Source: Chordicoccus furentiruminis (lineage in GTDB: Bacteria > Bacillota > Clostridia > Lachnospirales > Lachnospiraceae). From it: a stretch of DNA of 64,000 nt. Below the pieces are notes generated by a model. It worked only from the letters and a program-made list of their open reading frames with translations, had not been told where the DNA came from and ran no database searches. Positions 10,868 to 18,756 of this stretch are shown here, one piece after another; within the stretch, counting starts at the first letter, position 1; each line of letters opens with the position of its first letter. The stretch covers positions 2,335,001 through 2,399,000 of the forward strand of contig NZ_CP048829.1 of assembly GCF_019355395.1 (NCBI RefSeq), written 5' to 3'. The translations under genes were made by a program, and so were the position numbers.

Positions 10868-12487
10868 ATGAATGGAGCCCAGGCGCTGGTGAAGTGTCTT
10901 GAGTTGGAAGGCATCACGAAGATCTTCGGATATCCGGGCGTGGCCATCGCGCCCTTTTATGATGCGATGTACGCCTCGTCCATCGATCACATCCTGGTGA
11001 GACAGGAGCAGGCGGCGGGGCATGCGGCCAGCGGATATGCCCGTATCTCGGGCCGGCCGGCGGTCTGCTGCACATCATCGGGACCGGGGGCCACGAACCT
11101 CATCACCGCGCTCGCGACGGCCTATGCGGACAGCATTCCCCTGATCGCGATCACGGGCCAGGTCGCGACGCCGCTTCTCGGCCACGATGTTTTTCAGGAA
11201 GCCGACATGCGCGGATCGACGCAGTCCTTCGTTAAATACAGCTATCTTGTGAAAAATGCAGACGACATTCCCCGCATCGTGCGGGAAGCCTTCTATATCG
11301 CGTCCTCCGGTCGGAAGGGACCGGTGCTGATCGATCTGCCCTGCGACGTCCAGATGGCGGAGCTCCGAAAGCCGTTTGCGTATCCGGAGATGGTCAGCAT
11401 CCGCAGCTACCGGCCCAGCACGATTCCGAACGCGCAGCAGATGCACAAGGTCGTCAGTGCGGTCAACCGGGCGAAAAAACCGCTGATCTGCGCGGGCGGC
11501 GGCGTGATTTTGGCCGGCGCGGAGAGGGAGCTGGTTGCATTCTGCGAGAAAAACGGCATCCCCTGCGTCCATACGATGATGGGAATCGGCGTCATTCCGA
11601 AGGCCCACCCGCTGTATTTCGGCATGCTCGGGAACAATGGAAAACCCTATGCCAACCGCGCGGTGAGCAGCAGCGATCTTCTGATCGTCGTCGGCGCGCG
11701 GATCGCGGACCGGGCGATCCCGAAGCCTGAGCATCTTGAGAAGCAGGTCTCCATCATCCATATCGACATCGATACGGCGGAGATCGGAAAGAATCTCGGT
11801 CCGACGATTCCGCTGGTGGGAGACGCGAAGGAAATATTCCGGGAACTGCTGAAGGCAGACATTCATATCGACACCTCCGGCTGGATCGAAGAGCTGAACG
11901 AGATGAAGCGGAGCACCGTGGATCACCGTGTCTTCAGCGAGCACGGCATCAATCCGATGCGTCTGGTGAAGACGCTCTCGGCGAAGATGGAAGACAACGC
12001 GGTCTATGTCGCGGACGTGGGTCAGAACCAGCTCTGGTCGGCGGACAACTACATCATGAAGCACGGTCGCTACCTCACGACGGGCGGCATGGGCACGATG
12101 GGCTACTCGATTCCGGCCGGCATCGGGGCGAAGATCTGCGCGCCGGACCGTCAGGTCGTGGTGGTCTGCGGCGACGGCTCCTTCCAGATGTCGATGTACG
12201 AGCTGGGCACGATCGCGGCGAACCGGATTCCGCTGAAGATTCTCGTGATGCGGAACGGATGGCTCGGTCTGGTGCGGGAGCATCAGCACAAGGTTTACAG
12301 CGACCGTTTCGAGGGAACGGATCTGGACGGCTATCCGCACTACGACAGGATCGCGGAGGCGTACGACATGCATTACCTGCACGCGGCGGAGATGAGTGAG
12401 CTGGACGGCATGCTGGACCGCTTTCTGGCTGATCCGGGAGCCTGCCTTATGGTCTGCGAGATCGACCGCTCGAATCTGACCAAATAA
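10868..12487 (+). CDS. ilvB: acetolactate synthase, large catalytic subunit
   Basis: A 539-residue ThDP- and FAD-dependent enzyme that condenses two pyruvates to 2-acetolactate (valine/leucine) or pyruvate with 2-ketobutyrate (isoleucine). The catalytic glutamate is E47 in VRQEQAAGHAASGYAR. The ThDP motif is GDGSFQMSMYELGTI with the closing N about 26 residues later, and GGMGTMGYSIPAGIGA is typical of acetohydroxyacid synthases. ATG 10868 is preceded by AAGGAG with 8-nt spacing; a TTG two codons earlier is a poorer choice. The regulatory subunit follows 51 nt downstream, which marks this as the biosynthetic, feedback-controlled form. ilvC, ilvD and leu genes are not in the window. Confidence 0.95.
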   Translation: MNGAQALVKCLELEGITKIFGYPGVAIAPFYDAMYASSIDHILVRQEQAAGHAASGYARISGRPAVCCTSSGPGATNLITALATAYADSIPLIAITGQVATPLLGHDVFQEADMRGSTQSFVKYSYLVKNADDIPRIVREAFYIASSGRKGPVLIDLPCDVQMAELRKPFAYPEMVSIRSYRPSTIPNAQQMHKVVSAVNRAKKPLICAGGGVILAGAERELVAFCEKNGIPCVHTMMGIGVIPKAHPLYFGMLGNNGKPYANRAVSSSDLLIVVGARIADRAIPKPEHLEKQVSIIHIDIDTAEIGKNLGPTIPLVGDAKEIFRELLKADIHIDTSGWIEELNEMKRSTVDHRVFSEHGINPMRLVKTLSAKMEDNAVYVADVGQNQLWSADNYIMKHGRYLTTGGMGTMGYSIPAGIGAKICAPDRQVVVVCGDGSFQMSMYELGTIAANRIPLKILVMRNGWLGLVREHQHKVYSDRFEGTDLDGYPHYDRIAEAYDMHYLHAAEMSELDGMLDRFLADPGACLMVCEIDRSNLTK

Positions 12488-12538
12488 ATCCGGGCCTGCC
12501 GGGGCTTACGGCATCCGGCCACCGCAAGGAGGAGAATC

Positions 12539-13012
12539 GTGAAGGGAATATTTTCGGTACTCGTGGAAAACAAAGACGGCGTGCTGTCGCAGATCTCCGG
12601 CCTTTTCGCGCGGCGGGGCTACAACATTGACAGTCTGGCCGTGGGGGAGACGGACAAGCACGACGTGTCGAGCATGACGATCGTCTCCACCGGCGATCAG
12701 AGGACCATCGACCAGATCGAGAAGCATCTGAACAAAAAGCTCGACGTCATCAAGGTCCGGCGGCTGGAGGAGAACCGCTGCATCGCCCGCGAGACGATGC
12801 TGATCAAGGTCGCGTACTCCGCGACGAACCGCGCCTCGCTGATCGAGATCTGCAGCGTGATGCACGCGAAAATCCTGCATCTGTCGCTGAAAAGCATGGT
12901 CATCGAGATCACCGACACGCCGGAGCAGGTGGAAAACTTCATTGAGCTCGTCCGGTCCTTCGGCATACTGGAGCTGCAGCGGACTGGCACGATCGCGATC
13001 GGAGAAGGGTAA
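12539..13012 (+). CDS. ilvN: acetolactate synthase, small regulatory subunit
   Basis: A 157-residue regulatory partner of the large subunit, which it activates and makes sensitive to valine. An N-terminal ACT domain starts KGIFSVLVENKDGVLSQISG, followed by RRGYNIDSLAVGETD; the C-terminal half (about 75-157) is the ALS_ss_C domain. Start is GTG at 12539, with AAGGAGG 6 nt upstream; no in-frame ATG lies close by. It is in the same operon as ilvB. No T-box or peptide attenuator can fit in the short upstream gap, so control would act further upstream or through the protein itself. Confidence 0.95.
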   Translation: MKGIFSVLVENKDGVLSQISGLFARRGYNIDSLAVGETDKHDVSSMTIVSTGDQRTIDQIEKHLNKKLDVIKVRRLEENRCIARETMLIKVAYSATNRASLIEICSVMHAKILHLSLKSMVIEITDTPEQVENFIELVRSFGILELQRTGTIAIGEG

Positions 13013-13087
13013 AAACGGAAAAGATTCTGACGGACATGCAGCTGCCCTGTCTGCAGCCGGCTGTTCCGCCGGTAGAGGGAGAGAACG

Positions 13088-13558
13088 ATGTCATTTGAGA
13101 GAGCCAGAGCATATCTGGAAGAAAAGGGATTCGGCGATCATATCATTGTGCCGGACGAGCCCACCGGAACGGTGCAGCTCGCGGCCGAGGCGCTCGGCGT
13201 GGATCCGGGCCGGATCGCAAAGACGATGTCCTTCCTCGTGGGGGGCGAGCCGATCCTGATTCTGACCGAAGGGACGGCAAAGGTTGACAATCATAAATTC
13301 AAAGCGGCGTTTCACACCAAGGCGAAGATGATTCCCTGCGATTCCGTGGAACGGATTGTGGGACACGCGCCAGGCGGCGTCTGCCCCTTCGGCATCAACG
13401 ACGGCGTCCGGGTATACTTTGACGAGTCGCTGAAACGGTACGACACGGTGTATCCGGCCGCGGGCGATGATGACAGCGCGGTGAAGCTGACGATTCCGGA
13501 ACTGGAGTCGCTGGTGGACGCGGACGGCTGGGTGGACGTATGCAAAGAGACGGCGTAA
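13088..13558 (+). CDS. ybaK: YbaK/EbsC family aminoacyl-tRNA deacylase
   Basis: A 156-residue single-domain protein of the YbaK/ProX editing family, which hydrolyses mischarged tRNA, usually Cys-tRNA(Pro). The family fold is visible: GTVQLAAEALGVDPGRIAKT with the conserved lysine, then KVDNHKFKAAF and the GHAPGGVCPFGI loop, which carries the glycines of the active site. The ATG follows GAGGGAGAG. It is 75 nt after ilvN and overlaps the NUDIX gene by 19 nt. Which tRNA it edits cannot be told from sequence alone. Confidence 0.88.
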   Translation: MSFERARAYLEEKGFGDHIIVPDEPTGTVQLAAEALGVDPGRIAKTMSFLVGGEPILILTEGTAKVDNHKFKAAFHTKAKMIPCDSVERIVGHAPGGVCPFGINDGVRVYFDESLKRYDTVYPAAGDDDSAVKLTIPELESLVDADGWVDVCKETA

Positions 13559-14124
13559 ACCGGGAAGAGGAAGGCCGGCTCCCGCTGCGCCGTCTTTCAC
13601 GGACCACGCTCTATGCGGGATCGGCGCTGGACTACTGCCGGGACCGGATGCAGCTGCCGGACGGAAGCGAGGAGACGTGGGATTTCATCCATCACCGGCG
13701 GGGCGGTGGCGCCTGCGTCATTCCTGTGACAGAGGACGGACGGATCCTGATGATCCGGCAGTACCGGCCGGCAGCGGACCGGGAGGAGCTGGAGCTTCCG
13801 GCCGGAGCTAGGCTTCATCCGGATGAGGACGCGGCGGAAACCGCGGCGAGGGAACTGAGGGAGGAGACCGGATGCACGGCCGGATGCCTTCGCCACCTGG
13901 CGACTCTCCGGACGGCTGTCGCCTGGTGCGACGAGACGACTGAGCTCTTCCTGGCGGAGAAGCTCAGCAGTCCCGGCGCGCAGCAGCTGGACCCGGCGGA
14001 GGAGATCTGCGTGGAGGTTCATTCCCCGGAGGAACTGCTGGAGATGATCTCGGACGGGAGAATCGACGACGCCAAGACGGTGGCGGGCATATTCGGGTAT
14101 CTTGCCCTGAAGGGCAGAGAATGA
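13540..14124 (+). CDS. NUDIX hydrolase, ADP-ribose pyrophosphatase type
   Basis: A 194-residue NUDIX enzyme, probably hydrolysing ADP-ribose to AMP and ribose 5-phosphate. The NUDIX box reads ELPAGARLHPDED followed by AARELREETG. The REUxEExGU half is perfect, but the leading Gly is one residue further from the first Glu than in the consensus GX5E. The N-terminus (TTLYAGSALDYCRDRMQLPDG) matches the beta strands preceding the box in this subfamily, which supports the upstream ATG at 13540 even though it overlaps ybaK by 19 nt. Translational coupling with ybaK is likely. A strong hairpin terminator follows. Confidence 0.88.
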   Translation: MQRDGVNREEEGRLPLRRLSRTTLYAGSALDYCRDRMQLPDGSEETWDFIHHRRGGGACVIPVTEDGRILMIRQYRPAADREELELPAGARLHPDEDAAETAARELREETGCTAGCLRHLATLRTAVAWCDETTELFLAEKLSSPGAQQLDPAEEICVEVHSPEELLEMISDGRIDDAKTVAGIFGYLALKGRE

Positions 14125-14128
14125 GGGC

Positions 14129-14182
14129 AGAAGGAGGGCCGGCGCGGCAGGCATATTGCCTGCGGGCGCCGGCCTTCCTTCT
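14129..14182. terminator. bidirectional terminator between convergent genes
   Basis: Arms at 14129-14145 and 14166-14182 form a 17-bp stem with one G-T pair, topped by a second stem GCAGGC (14147-14152) and GCCTGC (14158-14163) around ATATT. The arm ends in TTCCTTCT on the plus strand. It separates the NUDIX gene from the patatin-like gene on the opposite strand. Confidence 0.8.
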
Positions 14183-14255
14183 GTGCCGCGCGGAAGCGGA
14201 CTCTGTTCGCGCGCTGCGCGGAAACGATTCCATGAGACCTGCTGCTCCGGGTGCA

Positions 14256-15158
14256 TTATCCTTCCAGATAAGCCTTCAGCTCGTCCAGATGATCGGCCAT
14301 ATCCTTCCGTCCAAGTTCATAGAGCGCACCCAGCTTCTCCACATCCTTCTCGAAACGGCTGATCGTCACGGGCTCGGACGGAGCCAGAAGGAATGCTTCT
14401 CCCGCGGCGGTGTCGCGGTCGATCTCATCCAGCGTCGCATTGTAGAGCGGATAGGACTTCAGCATCGCGTCGAGGAAACGGGGCCGGGAACCGTACATCA
14501 GCCGGTCAATTTTTGTCAGCTTCCGTTCGCCCTTCCGATAGTCTGCGTACTGTGTGCGGATCACCATGATCCTGCCGCCGAAACGCTCCTTCGCCCATCC
14601 GTAGGGAATCTTCGTCGAGCAGCCGCCGTCCAGATAGGCGTGTCCCTTGATCACGACCGGCCGGGAGGCGTACGGAACTGTCGCGGAGGCGCGGACTGCC
14701 CGGAGGATATCGCATTCCCCTTTCCGGAAATAGACGGTTTCGCCGCTGTCGATGTCAGTCGCCACGGCATAGAAGTCCCGCTCCGGCCGCATCAGGCGTT
14801 CCATCGAGAATCCGGATTCCTTCATCAGCACGCCGAAAAGATAGGTGAAACCGGTGACGCCGTGGTCGCTCTTCACCGCGCCCAGACCGCAGTACCGGCT
14901 GTCGTGACGGTGGGAGAGGTTGATCCGGGGCGCCCAGCCGATCTGGCCTGACAGATACCCGAGGCCCGACATTGCGCCGGCCGAGACGCCGACCGTCGTT
15001 TTGAACAGAATGCCCGCCTGCATCAGCACGTCCAGCGCACCCTGCGTGTAGAGCCCGCGCCAGGCGCCGCCCTCCAGCACCAGTGTGCCGGGCGTGACCG
15101 GCGCATCAGCCAGTCCTTCCGGGATTTCATTGAGTCTGCTGAATACCTTCATCTGCAT
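14256..15158 (-). CDS. patatin-like phospholipase family protein
   Basis: A 300-residue cytoplasmic serine acyl hydrolase of the bacterial patatin family (YjjU-like). The Ser-Asp dyad is visible: oxyanion loop LEGGAWRGLYTQG, nucleophile elbow GVSAGAMSG and the DGG motif in AYLDGGCSTKIPYGWA. It would cleave acyl chains from lipids; the natural substrate is unknown. No signal peptide or membrane segment is present. It is transcribed alone, converging on the NUDIX gene, and separated from the rRNA methyltransferase gene by a 387-nt divergent spacer. Confidence 0.88.
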   Translation of the reverse strand: MQMKVFSRLNEIPEGLADAPVTPGTLVLEGGAWRGLYTQGALDVLMQAGILFKTTVGVSAGAMSGLGYLSGQIGWAPRINLSHRHDSRYCGLGAVKSDHGVTGFTYLFGVLMKESGFSMERLMRPERDFYAVATDIDSGETVYFRKGECDILRAVRASATVPYASRPVVIKGHAYLDGGCSTKIPYGWAKERFGGRIMVIRTQYADYRKGERKLTKIDRLMYGSRPRFLDAMLKSYPLYNATLDEIDRDTAAGEAFLLAPSEPVTISRFEKDVEKLGALYELGRKDMADHLDELKAYLEG

Positions 15159-15545
15159 TTCCCCCTGTACAGCAGGGCCCGGCGGACGGAACCGCCGGAT
15201 CAGCCTGCCGGCTCATGTCATCTGATCGGATTTCTGCAACCTATTCTATCAATCGCGGCCGCGGAATGCTACAATAAAAAGATTCAGGAGCCCGGAAACG
15301 TACCTCCCGTACCGGCTCATCAACCGGGAAGGATCCGCGCCGGAGCATAAAAAAGCGGCCGCATTGAGGGGCTGCGGCCGCCGGAGACCGCGCAGCCGCC
15401 CGGGCTGTTCATTGGTCTCATGTGCCATCCGGCACATGGCCAGTCTAGAGGTAAAATGTTACAAAATTGTGAACGGGGGGGTAAAACACAAATCAGCAAT
15501 CTGCACAAATGTTCTGAATACAGCACACGGCAAGGGGGAATCGAA
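15159..15545. other. 387-nt divergent intergenic region with an extended -10 and two perfect hairpins
   Basis: Between the patatin-like gene (-) and the rRNA methyltransferase gene (+). TGCTACAAT at 15267-15275 is an extended -10 on the plus strand, which would give a leader of about 260 nt. In that leader, GCGGCCGCA (15355-15363) pairs with TGCGGCCGC (15373-15381); it has AAAAAA on its left, so on the minus strand it looks like a terminator. CATGTGCC (15419-15426) pairs with GGCACATG (15431-15438) around ATCC. No known riboswitch class or protein-coding gene was recognised. Confidence 0.5.
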
Positions 15546-16745
15546 GTGACAGAAGCGACGGTGAAACTGAGAAAGCATGAGGGACGGCTGCTCAAATCGG
15601 GCGGCGCCTGGATTTTTGACAACGAGATCGCGGAGGTCAGCGGCACGTTCGCGAACGGCGACCTGGTGAGAGTGGAGGACTTTGACGGCTATCCGCTGGG
15701 CACAGGCTTTATCAACATGCACTCCCGGATCCGGGTGCGTATGCTGACGAGAGATCCGGAGGCGGTGATCGACCGCGCCTTTTTCAGGGAAAGGCTGGCG
15801 AGAGCCTGGGCTTATCGGAAGAAAACCGTCGATACGTCGAGCTGCCGGCTGGTCTTCGGAGAGGCTGATGATCTGCCGGGTATCACGATCGACAAATATG
15901 AGGACGTGCTGGTCGTCGAGTCCCTCGCGCTGGGCATCGACCGCTGGAAGGATATGATCGCGGAGCTGGCGAAGGAGGTGCTGGCGGAGGACGGGATCAC
16001 CGTCCGGGGCATTTATGAGCGCAGCGACTCGAAGGAGCGGCTGAAGGAGGGCATGGAGCGTAAGAAGGGCTTTATCGGCGAGCCCTTTGATACGACGGTG
16101 CGGATCACGGAGAACGGCGTCCGCTATCTGGTGGACGTGAAGGACGGGCAGAAAACCGGGTTCTTTCTCGATCAGAAATACAATCGGCTGGCGATCCAGC
16201 GTCTCGCAAAGGGCGGAGACGTGCTGGACTGCTTCACGCATACCGGCTCCTTCGCGCTGAACGCGGCGTTGGGCGGCGCCGCCCATGTGACCGGCGTGGA
16301 CGCCTCGGAAGAGGCGGTCGGGATGGCAAGGAAAAATGCCGGACTGAACGGATTCACGAATGTGGAGTTTATGACCGCGGATGTGCTTGATCTTCTGCCG
16401 AAGCTGCGCGCGGAAGGGAAAACGTATGATCTGGTGATCCTGGATCCGCCCGCCTTCGCGAAATCAAAGGCGAACGTCCGCAATGCGACGCGCGGCTACA
16501 CCGCGATCAACCGGGACGGCATGCGGCTCGTCCGGGAGGGCGGTTTTCTCGCGACCTGCTCCTGCTCGCATTTTATGACGCGGGAGCTTTTTGAGAAGAT
16601 GCTCCGCGAGGCGGCCCGGGAGGCTCATGTACGGATCCGTCAGGTTGAGGAGCGGGCCCAGTCACCGGATCATCCGGTCCTCTGGACGGCGGAAGAGTCC
16701 TATTACCTGAAGTTCTACATCCTGCAGGTCATCGGGAGTATGTGA
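15546..16745 (+). CDS. rlmI: class I SAM-dependent rRNA methyltransferase, RlmI-like
   Basis: A 399-residue enzyme with an N-terminal PUA RNA-binding domain (VKLRKHEGRLLKSGGAWIF onward, to about residue 80), a small EEHEE-like region and a C-terminal Rossmann methyltransferase domain. SAM motif I is LDCFTHTGSFALNAAL, followed by VTGVDASEEAV; motif IV is LDPPAFAKSK. The Cys-rich CSCSHF near the end fits cytosine-C5 methyltransferases. Family members modify C1962 of 23S rRNA. Start is GTG 15546, with AAGGGGG about 8 nt upstream, and the PUA domain begins right there; a longer in-frame extension lacks similarity. The long leader upstream is unusual. Confidence 0.88.
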   Translation: MTEATVKLRKHEGRLLKSGGAWIFDNEIAEVSGTFANGDLVRVEDFDGYPLGTGFINMHSRIRVRMLTRDPEAVIDRAFFRERLARAWAYRKKTVDTSSCRLVFGEADDLPGITIDKYEDVLVVESLALGIDRWKDMIAELAKEVLAEDGITVRGIYERSDSKERLKEGMERKKGFIGEPFDTTVRITENGVRYLVDVKDGQKTGFFLDQKYNRLAIQRLAKGGDVLDCFTHTGSFALNAALGGAAHVTGVDASEEAVGMARKNAGLNGFTNVEFMTADVLDLLPKLRAEGKTYDLVILDPPAFAKSKANVRNATRGYTAINRDGMRLVREGGFLATCSCSHFMTRELFEKMLREAAREAHVRIRQVEERAQSPDHPVLWTAEESYYLKFYILQVIGSM

Positions 16746-16777
16746 ACAGAATCGACCGACAAATAAAGATTTATAAT

Positions 16778-16856
16778 GGGGCTGTCGCGCTAAGAACGGC
16801 GTGACAGCCTTCTATATGAAACAGGGCTGCCATATCCTTTATGGTGCGACAGCCCT
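16778..16856. repeat. paired inverted-repeat elements with a shared GGGCTGTCGC core
   Basis: Two consecutive hairpins. The first pairs GGCTGTCGCGC (16780-16790) with GCGTGACAGCC (16799-16809). The second pairs AGGGCTG (16823-16829) with CAGCCCT (16850-16856) and contains CCAT with ATGG. Both carry variants of GGGCTGTCGC and its complement GCGACAGCCC, so the outer arms can also pair across the whole element. The layout resembles small dispersed intergenic repeats and also serves as a terminator for the convergent genes on both sides. Confidence 0.65.
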
Positions 16857-16884
16857 TGTCTTCTGAAAAAATGCCTGTTCTATG

Positions 16885-17478
16885 TCAGTTCGCATCAAAT
16901 TCATCCGGCATGATGTATTTGTCGGAGCTCGACGCCATCGCGCCGTCTTTGCGGACAGTGCAGTACAGCTTATTGCTGCCGTTCCTGACGGTGACGTAGC
17001 AGTAGCCGCTGTCGTCGAATTTGTCCGTGATGTCGAGCTTCTGGTTTCTGTACATCAGGTACATGCGGCCGTCGATGATCTCCGCACTGGCGGTGTCCTC
17101 GATGCTCTCCTGGATCTCCTCGGCGGTCAGCGGGCGCTCGTTGCCGTTCTCATCATAGGCGACACCGCCGCCCTCCTGGATGACACTTCCGCTTGAATCC
17201 TGCAACTTGTACGAACCTTCGGATTCGTCGACGTTAAGAGTCGCACTGGTCATTTCACCGTTAAACCAGACCTGAACGATGCGCTGAATGCCGCCGACAT
17301 CGGCCGCGTAGGCAGCGGTTGCGCCCGCCATGACAGCCATCGCCACGCATGCTGCCGTCACGAAGCGGCGAGGCCGGAAGGCGTGAGAGGGCTTCTTTTC
17401 TTCATTCAAATTCACCTGAAAACCGTCAGATGTATGCAGCGCTGAAAACGCTCTTTTGTATCTTTCCTGTTCTGTCAT
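16885..17478 (-). CDS. single-pass membrane protein, probable anti-sigma partner of the ECF sigma factor
   Basis: A 197-residue protein with a short cytoplasmic N-terminus (about 40 residues), one membrane segment (FVTAACVAMAVMAGATAAYA, about 39-58) and an extracytoplasmic domain with repeated short beta-strand-like stretches. The exterior domain is rich in Asp, Glu, Ser and Gly. It lacks the HxxxCxxC zinc motif of classic ZAS anti-sigma factors. Its position 6 nt after an ECF sigma gene, with AAAGGAGG before the ATG, is the main reason to think it binds and restrains that sigma factor. The exterior domain might sense an envelope signal. Identity as an anti-sigma factor is an inference. Confidence 0.7.
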   Translation of the reverse strand: MTEQERYKRAFSALHTSDGFQVNLNEEKKPSHAFRPRRFVTAACVAMAVMAGATAAYAADVGGIQRIVQVWFNGEMTSATLNVDESEGSYKLQDSSGSVIQEGGGVAYDENGNERPLTAEEIQESIEDTASAEIIDGRMYLMYRNQKLDITDKFDDSGYCYVTVRNGSNKLYCTVRKDGAMASSSDKYIMPDEFDAN

Positions 17479-17484
17479 GACGTC

Positions 17485-17991
17485 TCATCCTCCTTTAAGC
17501 ATATTTTTTAACATCTTCCGCCCGCGCAGCAGACGGTTCTTGACAGCACTTTCTGATATTTTGAGCAGCGAGGCGATGTCCGATACGGATTCGTCCTCAT
17601 AATAGAAGAGGTGCAGGACGACTCTGTATTTCTCGGGCAGTGCGAGGACCGCCTGGACCAGGTCTCTGTCCTCGGGTTTCGCAAAGGCCGTCTGCTCGAG
17701 GAACTCGTCCGTCCCGGAACGGTTCCGGTGCCAGAACGAACGCACTACGTTCTTCGCCTGGTTGATGGCGGTGCGGAGGAGCCAGGCCTTGATATGCTCC
17801 TCGCTCTCAAAATCCCAGTCCGACCGCATGTACCGGATGAATGTTTCCTGGACGACGTCCTCGGCGTCCTGCTGGTTCCGGCAGACGCTGAAGGCCGCCC
17901 GGAATAGGTTCTCCTGATACATCCTCACCAGGTCTTCCACAGGTTGTCTCATGTCACTGGCAAACTCCTTTCTGAAAGGATCCTTCACCAT
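17485..17991 (-). CDS. ECF-type RNA polymerase sigma-70 factor
   Basis: A 168-residue extracytoplasmic-function sigma factor. Region 2 spans about residues 20-95, with CRNQQDAEDVVQETFIRYM and the -10 recognition helix after it. Region 4 (about 110-165) ends in the helix-turn-helix VSDIASLLKISESAVKNRLL that reads the -35. There is no region 1 or 3. The ATG at 17991 has a weak AGGTG; an ATG at 17952 (MRQPVEDLV) behind AAAGGAG with a long spacer is an alternative. An inverted repeat in the leader overlaps the weak Shine-Dalgarno. Forms a two-gene unit with the downstream membrane protein. Confidence 0.9.
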   Translation of the reverse strand: MVKDPFRKEFASDMRQPVEDLVRMYQENLFRAAFSVCRNQQDAEDVVQETFIRYMRSDWDFESEEHIKAWLLRTAINQAKNVVRSFWHRNRSGTDEFLEQTAFAKPEDRDLVQAVLALPEKYRVVLHLFYYEDESVSDIASLLKISESAVKNRLLRGRKMLKNMLKGG

Positions 17992-17997
17992 AAATAC

Positions 17998-18017
17998 ACC
18001 TGAGGGGCGTTTCAGGT
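17998..18017 (-). promoter_or_regulatory. inverted repeat in the leader of the ECF sigma gene
   Basis: ACCTGA (17998-18003) and TCAGGT (18012-18017) form a 6-bp stem around an 8-nt loop. On the minus-strand mRNA the downstream arm contains the AGGT likely used as Shine-Dalgarno for the sigma gene, so the hairpin could limit its translation, or the DNA palindrome could bind a regulator. The remainder of 17992-18255 shows nothing else recognisable. Confidence 0.4.
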
Positions 18018-18255
18018 CTCATGAATTTCAAAAAAATAGCCGGGGGATTGAAAAGATTTCGGGCAGGCAGATCCTGTCATTTTTTCAAGCCTCTTAAATG
18101 AGTGCGGAATCAAGAACAGGTTGAGAAATTGCCGGGCCGCCGGTACAATAACGGAGCAGGACCTGTAATCAAGTGGCAGAACCGGTCCGGGCAGGTTCTG
18201 TACGAGACATATCGGGAAGAGTTTGCGCCCCACCATGCGATGAGGAGGGATGACG

Positions 18256-18732
18256 ATGTTCCGCAAGATGAGAAGATTCAAGCAGCAGATGACCGACGAG
18301 GCGTGTAAAGACGTTCTGAGAGATGAGAAGAGAGGCGTCCTCTCGGTGATCGGGGACGACGGATATCCGTACGGGATACCGATCGACTACTGGTACTGCG
18401 ATGAGGACGGGAAGATTTATTTCCACGGAGCGAAGGAAGGGCATAAGATCGACGCGGTCCGGTCCTGCGACAAGGTCTCCTTCACCGTGATCGATGAGGG
18501 AGTCCGTGAGGGTGAGGACTGGCCGCTGCATTTTCAAAGCGTGATTGTATTCGGAAGGATCCGCGAAGTGGAGGATTACGACAAGGCGATGGTGATCTGC
18601 CGGAATCTCCTCCTGAAATTCACGGACGACGAGGCAGAGATTGAGCATGAAATCGAGAAGTCAGGCCCGCACGTGCTCTGCCTCGAACTTACGCCTGAGC
18701 ATATGACCGGGAAGCGGGTCAAGGAGTCGTGA
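18256..18732 (+). CDS. pyridoxamine 5'-phosphate oxidase-related flavoprotein, NimA-like
   Basis: A 158-residue split-barrel FMN-binding protein. Motifs typical of the NimA branch are visible: CKDVLRDEKRGVLSVIGDDG, then YPYGIPIDYWYCDEDGKIYFHGA and GHKIDAVR. Relatives bind FMN or heme and some reduce nitroimidazoles, but most in anaerobes have unknown physiological substrates. I start it at ATG 18256, which is 7 nt after GAGGAGG; the ATG two codons earlier lies too close to that site. It converges tightly on trmL, with only 24 nt between stops and no obvious terminator. Confidence 0.85.
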   Translation: MFRKMRRFKQQMTDEACKDVLRDEKRGVLSVIGDDGYPYGIPIDYWYCDEDGKIYFHGAKEGHKIDAVRSCDKVSFTVIDEGVREGEDWPLHFQSVIVFGRIREVEDYDKAMVICRNLLLKFTDDEAEIEHEIEKSGPHVLCLELTPEHMTGKRVKES

Positions 18733-18756
18733 GCTTTTTATATTCCTCCGGCGATG

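Noticed and set aside
11075-12382. 435-codon open frame on the minus strand
   Set aside because: Antisense to ilvB, whose ThDP motifs are intact.
15159-15545. Known riboswitch or tRNA in the leader of the rRNA methyltransferase gene
   Set aside because: Hairpins are present but no conserved core of a known riboswitch class and no cloverleaf with T-loop GTTCRA could be found.
17992-18040. ECF-type autoregulatory promoter (GAAAC -35) on the minus strand before the ECF sigma gene
   Set aside because: GAAAC lies only about 25 nt before the start codon, leaving no room for a -10 and a leader.
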